Shown here in pieces: positions 43,801 to 54,135 of a stretch of DNA of 64,000 nucleotides. Source of the stretch: Tetracentron sinense. Lineage: Eukaryota > Streptophyta > Magnoliopsida > Trochodendrales > Trochodendraceae. The translations under genes and the position numbers were made by a program. The stretch covers positions 31,815,965 to 31,879,964 of the forward strand of contig CM026557.1 of NCBI GenBank assembly GCA_015143295.1, in the 5' to 3' direction. The notes beneath the pieces were generated by a model. The model made no database searches, was not told the origin of the DNA, and saw nothing but the letters and a program-made list of their open reading frames with translations. Within the stretch, counting starts at the first letter, position 1; every line of letters starts with the position of its first letter.

Positions 43801-44866
43801 TGTTTAGATAAAGAAAATAAAAAATAATCTTACAAAATTTGGAGGAGACAGACCTTAGGATACTTACAATAGGTTGGACATCATTCTAAGACCCTACAAA
43901 TGATTAAAATAATGATATTAAGAATGCCTAAGGACCAAGACATCATTTCAATCAATTTGGTCTCATTAAGATGAGTTTTCTGCAAAAATTCCGAGAACTC
44001 GTCGATGAGTTCAAGAGACTCGTCGACGAGTGGCCTAACAGTAGCTCAAGTTTGGGCACTGTCACAACACTTGTCGATGACCCAATATTTTCCAGAATCA
44101 CTCGTTGATGAGTGCCTATGGGAACTGAACATAACGGCTAGTTTTCAAACAGCTATTTTCGCATTAAATGTTCCCACAACGGCCAGACTGAAAGCTCAAC
44201 TATAAATTGAGTTCATTTATGAACAAACTAGAAGAGATATAACAATTCATTGATTATCAATCCTCACTTTGCATTCAATACTCTGTTTTTCATTAAAAAC
44301 CTAGAATCTCAATCTCTGTCTGTTTGAGCTTTCAATTCCAATCATTTTGAGAGATTATTTAGCATTGATTTTCACTCTTATTTAGCTCATCAAGGAGCAT
44401 TCAATTTCGGATTTAATATCCAACAATCTCATTGTAAAAAGCTAAGTCAAGGATCAAGGATTCTTGCAACTGTGAAGAAGAGTTATTTAGTAAAGCCAAG
44501 AGGGGTACTCTCTTGAAGAGGTTAATTCCTGAGCCTAAGAAAAGGATTGTATAAGGTGAAATCCTCACCAGAGAAGAAGGATTATAAAGGTTTACTCTTC
44601 ACCAGTGAAGAAGAGTACGATTAGTTGAATCGTGTGAAAATCCTTGAGCGGGAAGCTTAAAGGCGGTGACGTAGGCAAGTTGCCGAACCCTGAGATCAAT
44701 ATCGTGTGTGGTATCTCTCATTACTCTCTCTTTATTTAATTTAGTTACTACTAGTAGCATCTCTTTTGATTATTTCAAAATTCTGCATAAACAATCTTAG
44801 AGAATTTTTCGTTTGCCATTGACCCTATTCACCCTCCCCCCTCTAGGGTCCCTTAGCTGAGCAACA
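43801..44866 (+). repeat. Copia_E 5' LTR
   Basis: It starts TGTTTAG and ends GAGCAACA, two bases before a perfect primer site. Palindromic CTCGTCGACGAG and variants lie at about 44000-44110, and TATAAATT at 44201. The right edge is firm, the left edge rests on alignment to 45656. Confidence 0.72.
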
Positions 44867-44868
44867 AT

Positions 44869-44880
44869 TGGTATCAGAGC
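44869..44880 (+). other. Copia_E primer binding site
   Basis: TGGTATCAGAGC, perfect tRNA-iMet site. Confidence 0.9.
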
Positions 44881-44931
44881 CTGGACTCTATAGATTTTGG
44901 GTCTAAATAACCTTAGAGTTAAAGTTATTAA

Positions 44932-45640
44932 TGGCAAACGTGTTTGCAAATAGTGTAGGAGAGGGTCAATTGAATACTAGGCCTTCATTGTTAAATGGAG
45001 AGAATTACAACTATTGAAAAACCCGTATGATGTACTACTTTCAAGCTCTCGACTATGAATGTTGGAGAGTTATAATCAAAGGTCCCCACATTCCTATGAA
45101 AACCATTGAAGGAAATGGATTTCCTAAAACCGATGAGGAATGGAATGAGGCCGATGTTAAACTCATTTAAATGAATGCTAGAGCCATTAGCAATCTCTAT
45201 TGCGCTCTAAGCCCTCAAGAGTTTAACTGGGTCTCGATCTGTGAATCAGTTAAATGGATATGGGACAAACTTCAAGTTACATATGAAGGAACCAACTAAG
45301 TTAAAGAAGAAAAAATCAGTATATTGGTTCACGAATATGAACTTTTCAAAATGGAGAAAGATGAATCAATTAGTGAAATGTTTACTAGATTTACTAACAT
45401 CTTGAACGGACTAAAGGCACTTGGTAAAGTTTACTCTAGTGCAAAAAATGTAAGAAATGTGCTTCGTTCATTGCCAAAGGAATGGTCTCCCAAAGTGACC
45501 GTCATTCAAAAAGCGAACTCCAAATGGATGAGCTTCTAGGGTCATTGATGACTCATGAAGTCATCATGAAAGGGCATCAAGAGGATGAGCCCAAGCTCAA
45601 GAAAGGGCTAGCTCTAAAGTCTGGACAATGAAGACTCTCT
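44932..45640 (+). pseudogene. gag: Copia_E gag fragment
   Basis: From ATG 44932 the sequence encodes a SIRE-like UBN2 gag (RPSLLNGENYNY, RAISNLYCALSPQEF, and YELFKMEKDESISEMFTRF in the open part 45324-45539). Stops at 45016 (Trp to TGA), 45168 and 45297 and a frameshift near 45525 inactivate it. Sequence ends abruptly at an LTR-like block with no zinc knuckle, protease or pol, so most of the interior is deleted. Confidence 0.8.
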
Positions 45641-45655
45641 CCCATGAAGGTTTAA

Positions 45656-46717
45656 TGTTTTTATATTTATAGGTTGAGAGTATTTAGGACTTATATAAAA
45701 AGTCCTCAAAGTTTGGGTGTTTGAATTACTCAAAGCCTAGAATGACCATATGATCCTTTAGACCTTAATTAGAAATCATTCTAAAGACCTAGAACACGAT
45801 TTTAGATGATAATAATATTGATAAACATAAGGTAATTGACCAAGGAAATCATGTCCATCATATAGGTCAGTTAAAGAGGAGATTTCGGAGAAAAATCAGT
45901 AATCTCGGCGACGAAATTAGCTGTTGAGTTTCCAAAATGAAACTGGCTTCAATCTCGGTGAAGAAATTATGGAGATTCACAGATCTCGTCAACGATATTG
46001 TACGGGATAGAGTTTTTTCAACTCTGTAATGGCTAGTTTTCAACGATCATATTTTGCCCCAATGCCACTCCAACGACTATATTTTTGGAAGGGCTATAAA
46101 ATGGAATCATTGATGAACCAAAAAAACAACTCCTATCAACCCAATCATTTTATCATTCCCTCCAAAGCTTAGATTTCCAAATCTATTTGAGTAAAACCTA
46201 GAATCCCAAAAGAATTCATATTAAGCTATTCAACACCATTCTTTGAGAGACTCTTAGAGAGCTTGAAAGTGATCATACAGCTCGTGTAAAGGAGCAAATA
46301 GTATGATTGAAATCAAGAATCGGTGGATTCTTGTCCTTGAAGCGGGGATCTTTATAAAGTCTAATCTTCACCCATAAGAAGATTGTGGAGTCAAGAGCAG
46401 GGATTCTCTTGGACTTGTAAATGTTTGATCTTCACCTGTAAGAAGATCATGCAATTAGTAAATCGTGATGAATTCTTGAGCGAGGAAACTTAAGGCGGGG
46501 ATGTAGGCAGGATTGCCGAACCTCAAGAATAATATCTTGTGTTTGTTTTCTCTTATTCTTCTCCTTTATTTATTGCTTCTTATTTTTTGTTTAGTATTGC
46601 TAATTTATATTCCCTTTTAATTAGTATAATTAAAATTCCGCTTAAGGGATTAGGAAGAAATTTTGAATTTGCCAGACCCTATTCGCCCCCCCTCTAGGGT
46701 CCAATCCTTGGGCAAAA
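45656..46717 (+). repeat. Copia_E-related LTR (3' copy or second subfamily)
   Basis: It has the same layout as 43801-44866 and a closely matching end (CCCTCTAGGGTCC... then GCAAAA), a TATA-like GCTATAAAATG at about 46089, and GTAGGCA-G-TTGCCGAACC shared near the 3' part. Divergence is large, no polypurine tract precedes it and no target duplication matches, so it may belong to a sister subfamily or to a recombined copy. Confidence 0.6.
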
Positions 46718-47017
46718 GACTTAGTTCTAAAATAATTTGTTTAGTTCTAAATTCTTGTATCACTTTCCAACTATTATGTGTTTTTAGGGTTATCAATTTC
46801 GCCCGTCCTTATTGCTATCTTTTATTTCATTTTTTCTGGCACATGAACCCGTTTTATATTTAATTAGTCTGTTCATTTTTCCACTCATGGATTGTGAACT
46901 AATAATATGCTCAATTTTCACAATTACATTGAGTTTTTAATCATTCTTCATTCTATTTTTAATTTTCATCTTTTTTCTTTTATTCCACATCCGTGCATCG
47001 CACGGGGTCTACACTAG
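46718..47017 (+). mobile_element. Helitron-like 3' terminus
   Basis: CCGTGC-ATC-GCACGG (46991-47005) forms a perfect hairpin followed by a short spacer and CTAG at 47014-47017, the usual 3' end of plant Helitrons. The preceding 270 bp are T-rich and non-coding. The 5' TC end is not found, possibly cut by the LTR at 46717. The base after CTAG is C rather than the usual T. Confidence 0.5.
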
Positions 47018-48110
47018 CTGGATGTAAAACTTAGCATCTACGAAATGACTCAACTTTAGAGAAAGGTTTTTTTATCAGCTACCACTTTTTTTTTTTAACC
47101 ATCTCGAAAAAACTTGAAGCACTGGTAAAGCATAGATGGAATTACACTATATTCATGAATCCATGGTTGTTTAAGTAGAATATTATAAGAAGTCTTGGCA
47201 TCAATGACGTGGAAAAGAGAACTAGAACATATTTTACGAGATCGAGGAGAATCATGCCAATAATTATTTGCCCCTCTTGATTGAAGCCTTGAATCATTAG
47301 ACGATTTTGAGAGAGTTTATCGGTTGTGATTCCAATCTCATTCATAGTTTGAATAGGTAGGATATTTAGAAGAGACTCGCAATCAAGAAGAACGCATTTG
47401 ATTTTTTGTTCGCAAGCATACCAATCTACAAAGAATAGGTGATTGTGTGGCTTGAAGCCTAACATATCTTCATCTTCGTAGTGATAGTTGTCATGCACGC
47501 AACACAAGAATCAGTGTGATCTTATAATCCTTTGACTTGCTCAACTTAGATGTGTAATGTTTTGGATTTGTGAGTGCAAGGGCCATGGCTTTCCGAATTT
47601 TGGCATAAGGTGTAGTGCATCATATACATTTAATTGATTTGGGACCTTCTGTAGATGTGCTAGGACATCATGCTTGGTAGGATCTCAATGATCTACTCCG
47701 TAGCATGCACTTTGTCTTTGACATCTAAGCAGCTTCCTTCATCATGTGTCTCATAACATGATACTGTATGAACATTGACACGATACTTATCAAGCCATCT
47801 CTTTGGCATGGACTCCTTTAGAGTAATAGGATCGAAAACAAGGTTCTTGTTCAAAAAGATCGTCAAGTACCAGCTGTCTTTCTTTGGTAGTTGTATTCTT
47901 CCTTCTAGACTTCTTATTTATTTTTCTTAGATGCAACTGCTAGCCTTTGAGTTCTTTTTTATTTGGTAAGTTGAGGTTTTGGCAAATCTGGCTTGTGTTG
48001 CTTTCGACCAGTAACGAGATTCCAACCATTATTGTCAGAATCAGCATTCTCGAATGGGTCCATATCTTGCTGTTCGAGTTTCCAATATGGTAGAAGGATT
48101 TTGAAAATCT
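47018..48110 (-). pseudogene. Tat-lineage Ty3/gypsy gag-protease relic
   Basis: Read leftward, about 47715-47610 shows the conserved DVLAHLQKVPNQL and YDALHLMPKF phrases across frames, then 47507-47142 is open with EDMLGFKPHNHLFFV, CVLLDCESLLNILP and [16 protein letters not shown]. This is the Tat/Ogre-type protease region; the usual D-G/S-G-S active site reads DCES, so it would be inactive. The frame decays through a Lys-rich stretch to 47018, where the Helitron-like end begins. No RT or integrase is present. Confidence 0.7.
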
Positions 48111-48133
48111 AGACGTGGTCACCCATATTCTAT

Positions 48134-48508
48134 TTGATTGGGTCGAATGACTCAACCAGAGTGTATATTAGAGAATGCAGCAGACTTGAGGAAAAACACG
48201 AGTCTTTAGCTGCTGTAAAAGATCCAAAGGCAATAGAGGCAAAATTTGAAGTGTCTTTAGCTGTAAAAGATCCAAAGGCAATAGAGGCTAAATTTGAAGT
48301 GTCTTTAGCTGCTGTAAAAGATCCAAAGGCAACAGAGTCTAAATTTGAACTGACAAAATCGTCATCTCCATCGAAGAGGATCTTTCATTGTCATGTCAAT
48401 CCCATAATTTTTTATTTTTTTTCAGAACAAAACATTTTTCAATGGGTGGCTAACCACCCCGATGATACCTATAATATTTTAGATCGTCTACTTGGTCGGC
48501 CTCCTTAA
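48134..48508 (+). other. Unrecognised open frame with in-frame tandem repeat
   Basis: A 124-codon frame includes three near-identical 16-17 residue units (SLAAVKDPKAIEAKFEV). I do not recognise the protein. The opposite strand is also open over the repeat, and the location beside an antisense Tat relic means it may be retroelement or captured sequence. A real gene is not supported. Confidence 0.3.
48203..48352. repeat. 51/48/51-bp tandem repeat
   Basis: Three units at 48203-48253, 48254-48301 (one codon shorter) and 48302-48352. Length changes are in multiples of three. Confidence 0.9.
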
Positions 48509-49205
48509 GGCTTTGTGGCTCTGGTAATTCAATCATTTTATTTGGGAGAAGTTAGTCAAGCATTCTCAAGTCATCAGAATTGGAATGAGTACTCATTTTC
48601 TTGCATTTCTTTTAAGGTGCACTCTTCCTTATTGGTCTTCAAAAGAGCCATTTCTATTTTCTTAATTTTTTTTCCCGTAAGTTTTGTAGATATATTAACA
48701 TCTATATACTCTTGAGCACCGGATTTAGAAGATGGCTTGCCCCATTTCTGATTGCATGGTCTATCCTTATTTTTGCGAGGATCTTAGGGTAGGTGGATCC
48801 GAATTTCCATTTGTCGCTATGCACAACTCCATGTAATGAACATGTGTGGATGCACATTTAGTGACAAATTTCACAATAGTTGAAGCTTAAATTTCTCTAC
48901 ATGTTGATGTAGTCAAATATCAAATTCTTCTTTCCATTAATGGGTATTCGCCAACTCGATCATGCAGACAGTGCGCCTTGTGCTGTAGAAACAATTAAGA
49001 AACTAGTCAATAGAACCAGACTTAAGGTCCGTATATCAATCGAATACATTTCCTTTAATCTCACACACAAACTGCTTAATCAAAGAGATCGCTATCAATA
49101 TATTATTACACATCTTCAAGAAGTGGGCCAAGTGTTGTTTCGGTTTCATTTTCCCTCAACTTCGACGGTTGCAAGCATCCCTAGAGTATAAGGCTTAGCA
49201 TGCGT
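48509..49205. other. Spacer without recognised gene
   Basis: I see no recognisable coding sequence. Short open frames (for example 48940-49191) show no family motif. Confidence 0.4.
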
Positions 49206-49213
49206 GAGAGAGG

Positions 49214-49962
49214 TAGGGCTATAAATGGATACAGATATTATCCGTATCTGATTCGCATCCGAATCCGTTGAGTCGGATAATTATCCGGCAAAGCGGAATA
49301 ATAAAATACTATTCTTTTATAATCGGATACTGTTATATCCGATCCGATAAATATCCGTCCAATTATATAATATATATAAATAAGGGATAAGCTAAAGTTC
49401 ACGCAATGCGTGAACTGCTTATCCTGCTTATCGTTCACGCATGCATAATGAGATGGCAGTTTGGTAATTATACAAAGTATTGAGAACATTTTTGAAAAAC
49501 AATAAATCGTTGACCAAGCATAATGATGGCAATTTGGTAATTATAAAGAGAATTAAGGAAGGTTTTGAAAAACAGTTTTCTTCTTATAACTACAAAAATA
49601 CCATTGATCTTCATTACAATTACAAAAATGCCATCAGATTTTCAAAGCCGTGAACGTTAAACAGTTCACATTGCGTGAACTGTAACAAGTCCCAATAAAT
49701 AATATATTTTAAATTTATAAAATTAATATAATCTTTAAATATATTTTTTTTAATAAAAATTTATATATATATATATATATTTCAAATTAATCGAATATTT
49801 CGGATACTATCCAAATCCGGATATTTTAATCAGAATCGGATACGGATATCATATTTCACTATCCGCCATATATTTATTCGGATTCGGATATCCAGATATG
49901 TAATCGGATACGAATTCGGATATAACAATATCCGCTCTGAATCCGCTCCTTTTACAGCCCTA
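49214..49962. mobile_element. Non-autonomous hAT element with nested MITE
   Basis: The ends are TAGGGCTATAAATGGA and its imperfect inverse (TCCTTTTACAGCCCTA). The 8-bp duplication GAGAGAGG flanks it exactly (49206-49213 and 49963-49970), as expected for hAT. The arms are rich in CGGATA-type words (GGATACGGATATC and relatives). It has no transposase. A second element is inserted at 49384. Confidence 0.9.
49384..49693. mobile_element. Mutator-like MITE nested in the hAT element
   Basis: A 310-bp element starts GGGATAAGC and ends AAGTCCC, with inverted AGTTCACGCAATG near both ends. Flanks are TATAAATAA and AATAAATAA, an 8-of-9 match consistent with a 9-bp Mutator-type duplication. The interior has ATGGCA-TTTGGTAATTATA repeats and no coding capacity. 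Confidence 0.68.
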
Positions 49963-49970
49963 GAGAGAGG

Positions 49971-51515
49971 GCTCTGAGCGTCCATAGAATTTGGTTCATC
50001 TTTCTACTAAATTTGGAGAATTATTAATCTTATCGGAAAGAGATTGAGAAAGATATCAAATTTTGTTTTTCCTTCTTTTTTTTTGTTGTTGTTGGTTGTT
50101 GGCCAATGGCATCATTTTGGTTCGCACATCTAGGATAAATTATGTTTTGAACAATGGAGGTTGAATCGACACGTGTCCGTTTTAATACCTATAAACTATA
50201 GTTAAGATTTACTAACCCTTAAGGTTCAACAATCGAACCTTGCGTTTTAGAAAAAAATATTAACCCTAAGAAAGTTCTTAACCAGAGTTGAATATTTTTT
50301 TAAAAACCTAAGTTAGATTATTCATACCAAGGGTGAATCTCAACTACAGTTATAAAGAACCCGTGTTGACCTATAGGTACTATTGAAGTTTTGAATTGCA
50401 ATTGGCTGTCATTCGATCTTAACAATGACACAGTGAAAAAGATCCCCAACCTGACTTGGACCGTGTGTAAACAGACTGAATAAAGGAAAGCTTGGACTAG
50501 GGAGTTGATGCTTGTTAACTATACTTCAGTGGGATACGTGTAAGTATAGCAAGCCACCGATTTTTTTGGTAGATGGCAAACAACCGGATAGACGGGTATA
50601 GGATTTGATCTGGCTCTCGCCAGACCAAAACCATCCTGCCTAAGTGCACAGGTAGCGATAAAAAGGGGAGAAGTGGAGAACATATCATATAAAGAAGTCA
50701 AAAAACAGGGGGGAAATGAAATGACTTCTGAAATGGCTAGAGCCAGATCAAATCCGATACTGGTTGGACGATGATACATAACCGTAGAGGACCCCAAGTG
50801 AATCTAATATGGAATCCTTTAGCCCAAAGCTTGCCCATTGGTGGTGCGTGTAGTCCCGAGTGATTTTGATGGTTGAGATATCCACCACCGTTGGCTAACC
50901 TGCCTAACCGTATATATATTGAACCAGTAAAAATAAAAAAAAATTGGTTATGTTTAAATAAACAAAACAGATACCTTAAATAAATAATAATATACACTGT
51001 AAACTTAAATGCACTTCTTATTGGTTTTCTCATAAATAACCTTCTAATTGAGGGCTTAACCCCACCGGTACGGTACAACAGCGCCCTCTGCAGGCTAAGT
51101 TCGATTCGGAGCTCCATATCATATGGAGTGTTCCCTACTCTTTTTCATGCTGCCCTACCAAAGCCTGCTGTATTGCTGTAGCAGCTCTTTCAAAAGTAAA
51201 TAGAAGTAAAAGTTTTGTTTTTAAGTGAAACTGACAGAGGTGACTTCCATTGAAAGTGAATGTTTTCAACTTTTGAGGAAAGTCACCAAACTATCATTGG
51301 CTCATATTTTGCAAAGAGTGGAGTTAAAAAGTCACTTTTCAGAGAAGTTTAACCAAACAAGGCCTTAAACAGAAAGAATTGTGTACTTAGTTGACTCAAA
51401 TTGCATAAATAGTTGAGCAACTGGATTGAAGTTCTTATTCATACTCGAATGATTTTTAATTATGCCAAATTGCATCTAGCTTCAACTACTGCCATCTTTA
51501 CCCCGCTTTCAAATT
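49971..51515. other. Spacer without recognised gene
   Basis: I see no gene that I can support. The stretch holds the inverted repeat at 50601-50755 and, near 51340, the phrase TTTAACCAAACAAGGCC typical of MITE edges, but no matching second edge was found. Confidence 0.4.
50601..50755. repeat. 155-bp inverted-repeat unit
   Basis: GGATTTGATCTGGCTCTCGCCA at 50601-50622 (given here in two parts: GGATTTGATCTGGCTC, TCGCCA) is mirrored at 50734-50755 with two mismatches. The loop is about 110 bp. No clear target duplication was found, so it may be an old foldback or MITE. Confidence 0.55.
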
Positions 51516-51890
51516 GACTGAACTAGAAAAAATGCACTGATTTTCACACCAAACCAAACTTCAGATTCTAAGAACCCACTTTCTGGTGTGAAATTAAACT
51601 GTACTGAAACAAACCAAAAAGAGTCAGGATTGAAATGAACTGAATTGGGCTAAGATACAGTGATGAAAGAATAAACAGATCTGGACTAATCTGAACAACA
51701 TGGAACTGAGCTGAATTGCATGGGACTAATTGACTGAACTAAACATGATCCACTGATTTGAACCAAACTGAACTTTTAAGAACTACCCGATGACTTTTCA
51801 GATGGGAGACTGAACTATACTGAAATGAACCAAACTTGAATGAACAGAACCCCAAATAGTTTAAACTGAACTTAAGCTCTAGTAGACTGA
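51516..51890. repeat. Degenerate CTGAAC-rich stretch
   Basis: About twenty copies of (A)CTGAA(C/A) or CTGAATTG-type words occur at irregular spacing. It looks like a decayed simple repeat. Confidence 0.55.
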
Positions 51891-51910
51891 AGTAATATGT
51901 AGTGATTGTG

Positions 51911-51938
51911 AAAATAAATATACACACACACACACACA
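51911..51938. repeat. (AC)n microsatellite
   Basis: A run of AC dinucleotides preceded by TATA. Confidence 0.8.
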
Positions 51939-52273
51939 ATGAAGATATACAGTTGATCCCTGTACTCTAAAGCAACAAATGACTAGGATCCCTAATTACA
52001 GACAAACACCATCAACAGTGTTCTGGGGTTGCAAGAACTATAATATAATGGTCAGAATCAGATGATAACAATGTTATGAACTTGTATAAAAATGAAATGA
52101 CAGTAGAATGACTAAGAGTTGCTGCTGGCATATTTCAATCATATGACCTACAGAGTAACATAAAAGTAACCACAAAATAAGCTAACTCAGTGCATGACAA
52201 TTATCAGTTTGAAAACTTTGCTCTGACATGAGCATGACAGTTACGAGTTTGAAATATTTGTTCGGGCATGAAG

Positions 52274-52860
52274 ACACTAGACCATAGTAACAAAGTCGGA
52301 GTTCGGGAATAATTGGCAGGATCCATTTCAGAAAAAAAAAATAGGCAAAGTCGGAAAAACTTTGGAAAAACATGGAATATTTTTTAAGAATTATAAAGAG
52401 AAAGTAACATGAAACCAACCATAGTTACCAAAAAGGAGTTCGGAAATAATTCAACAGGGGTCTAGTTCAAAAGAAAAAAGGGGTCTAGTTCAAAAGAAAA
52501 AAAAAATAGGCAAAGTTGGGAAAGAAAAACAGATTTTTTTTTAAAACAATAATAAAGAGAAAGTAAAATGATATACCATTACACGCCTAGGGTTTGTCCC
52601 AGTGGTAGTTTATCTCCCTTTGGGGAGGAGTGACTCATGTTCGAGTCCTGGTGTGGCCATTGAGTGCCCACCCTTGAGTTCTAACCCACCTAACCCCCTG
52701 ACCCCTCACATAGATAGATAAATGATATAGCTGATTACCAAAAAAAAACATGATATACCAATCATAGTTACCAAGTTGGAGTTCGGGAATTATTTGTCAA
52801 TGGAGAATTTCATAAAAAATTGGTAAAATCCAGAAATTTCAAAAATAAATCGGGAAAATA
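52274..52860. repeat. Degenerate three-copy tandem repeat
   Basis: The phrase CATAGTTACCAA-GGAGTTCGGGAAT-ATT recurs at about 52274, 52420 and 52764, each followed by A-rich sequence with AAAATAGGCAAAGT. The SINE at 52579 separates the second and third copies. Confidence 0.65.
52579..52749 (+). mobile_element. tRNA-derived SINE
   Basis: A 171-bp element has a box A-like TTTGTCCCAGTGGTAG (about 52598) and a box B-like GTTCGAGTCC (about 52639), the internal pol III promoter of tRNA-derived SINEs. The 3' end is A-rich. ATGATATACCA is duplicated on both sides (52568-52578 and 52750-52760), as expected for target-primed insertion by LINE machinery. Confidence 0.85.
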
Positions 52861-53339
52861 TTGATCAAAACATGAAAAAAAAAAAAAAAAAAAAAGATTA
52901 CTTATTCATGACATTTTCAAAAAATCGTGAACAATTCATGAAATTTGGGACTTTTTGAAAAAATTGAGAATACTTTGTGAATTAATCGTTCAACGAAAAC
53001 GAAAAAGTCGAGTATTATTCAGGACTTCTTGAAAAAATCGGAGAACTTTGTTACTATGCACCAAGCAATCTAATTGAAGTATTTTCAGAGTCCCTTGTAC
53101 TGTTGCTGGTTCCAGCATGTTTGTAGTTTGTACCATATCTAAAGAATATCAATGGTGAATCCACCCCCATGCAAGGAAAAGGTGAATCTGTTGTCCCTCC
53201 ATCATCACCATTTCTAATTTCTAATAGATAACAAATGTGTTAAACAAAGGGCATCGAGTTTCTCTGGCTAACTCGAGAGTTTTGAATGGTTTATAATAGC
53301 AAAAGGGCTTCGATCAAGTTAGGACAACATTTGATTTGA

Positions 53340-53900
53340 GAAAAAGCAAAATCACTAGGAAGGGAGATGGGGTGCATTTTTGGGATGATCTGTGGTGTAG
53401 CCAATCTTCTCTGAAACGGGATTTTGGTGGTGGATAAACATTGGTTAACATCACCTTCTTTTGATTGGAATATGGGATTAGCGGAGTTGAGGTGTAATCT
53501 CACTGATTGGGAGATTGGGGATTTGATTAGCCTTCTAAATCAATTAGGTTTGGTTAGCTCTCGCCTTCTTTCTAGGGACAGGGACCCTAGAGGTCGCTTT
53601 TCAATGAGGTCTTTTTCTATATGCCGCCCTTTCTTGTGTGAAACCCCAGGATACCATCTAAGATATCTTTCTTGTTTTGGGCAGCATGTTTGGATAAGGT
53701 TCTAACTTGTGATCATCTTCAAAGCCAAGAATGAAGTTTAGAGAATCATTGCATCATGTCCCTAACAGAGGATGAATCAGTGGATCACTTTTGCATTGTC
53801 CTTTTGCTTTTGACATTTAGAGTTTCTTACTCTCTCAATTAGGAGTGGTCTGGCTCTATCTTTTCGAGAATTATCTTTCTGATTTGTAATTCCAAGCCAA
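53340..53900 (+). pseudogene. L1-type LINE 3' fragment (zf-RVT region)
   Basis: The sequence encodes GDGVHFWDDLWC, then LRCNLTDWEIGDLISLLNQL and DPRGRFSMRSF (53424-53705). After frameshifts come LTCDHLQS and EDESVDHF. This order is typical of the C-terminal zf-RVT segment downstream of plant L1 reverse transcriptase. RT and endonuclease are missing and the frame is broken several times. Confidence 0.75.
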
Positions 53901-54135
53901 CTCATAATTCCATTTAGCTCTAGGTAAATTGTAGTCTTGTACATTTATGTTTTATTACTTTAATCTCTCATTTAGTATCTCTAATGCGATAGTATCATGG
54001 TTTAAAATATCGTCGATATTTGCGAAACACCGACGATATTTTCCGATATCGCACATAGGCAATATATCTTTAAATTTCAGGATCAAAACTCATTTGTAGG
54101 AGGGATAAGTCCGTCTTCGATTCCATAACTCATAG

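Noticed and set aside
50519..51117. Two overlapping minus-strand frames of 92 and 126 codons
   Set aside because: They span the inverted repeat at 50601-50755 and simple sequence, and show no recognisable family motif.
52590..52660. Possible tRNA gene from box A and box B
   Set aside because: The cloverleaf cannot be completed; the tail, A-rich end and 11-bp duplications identify a SINE.
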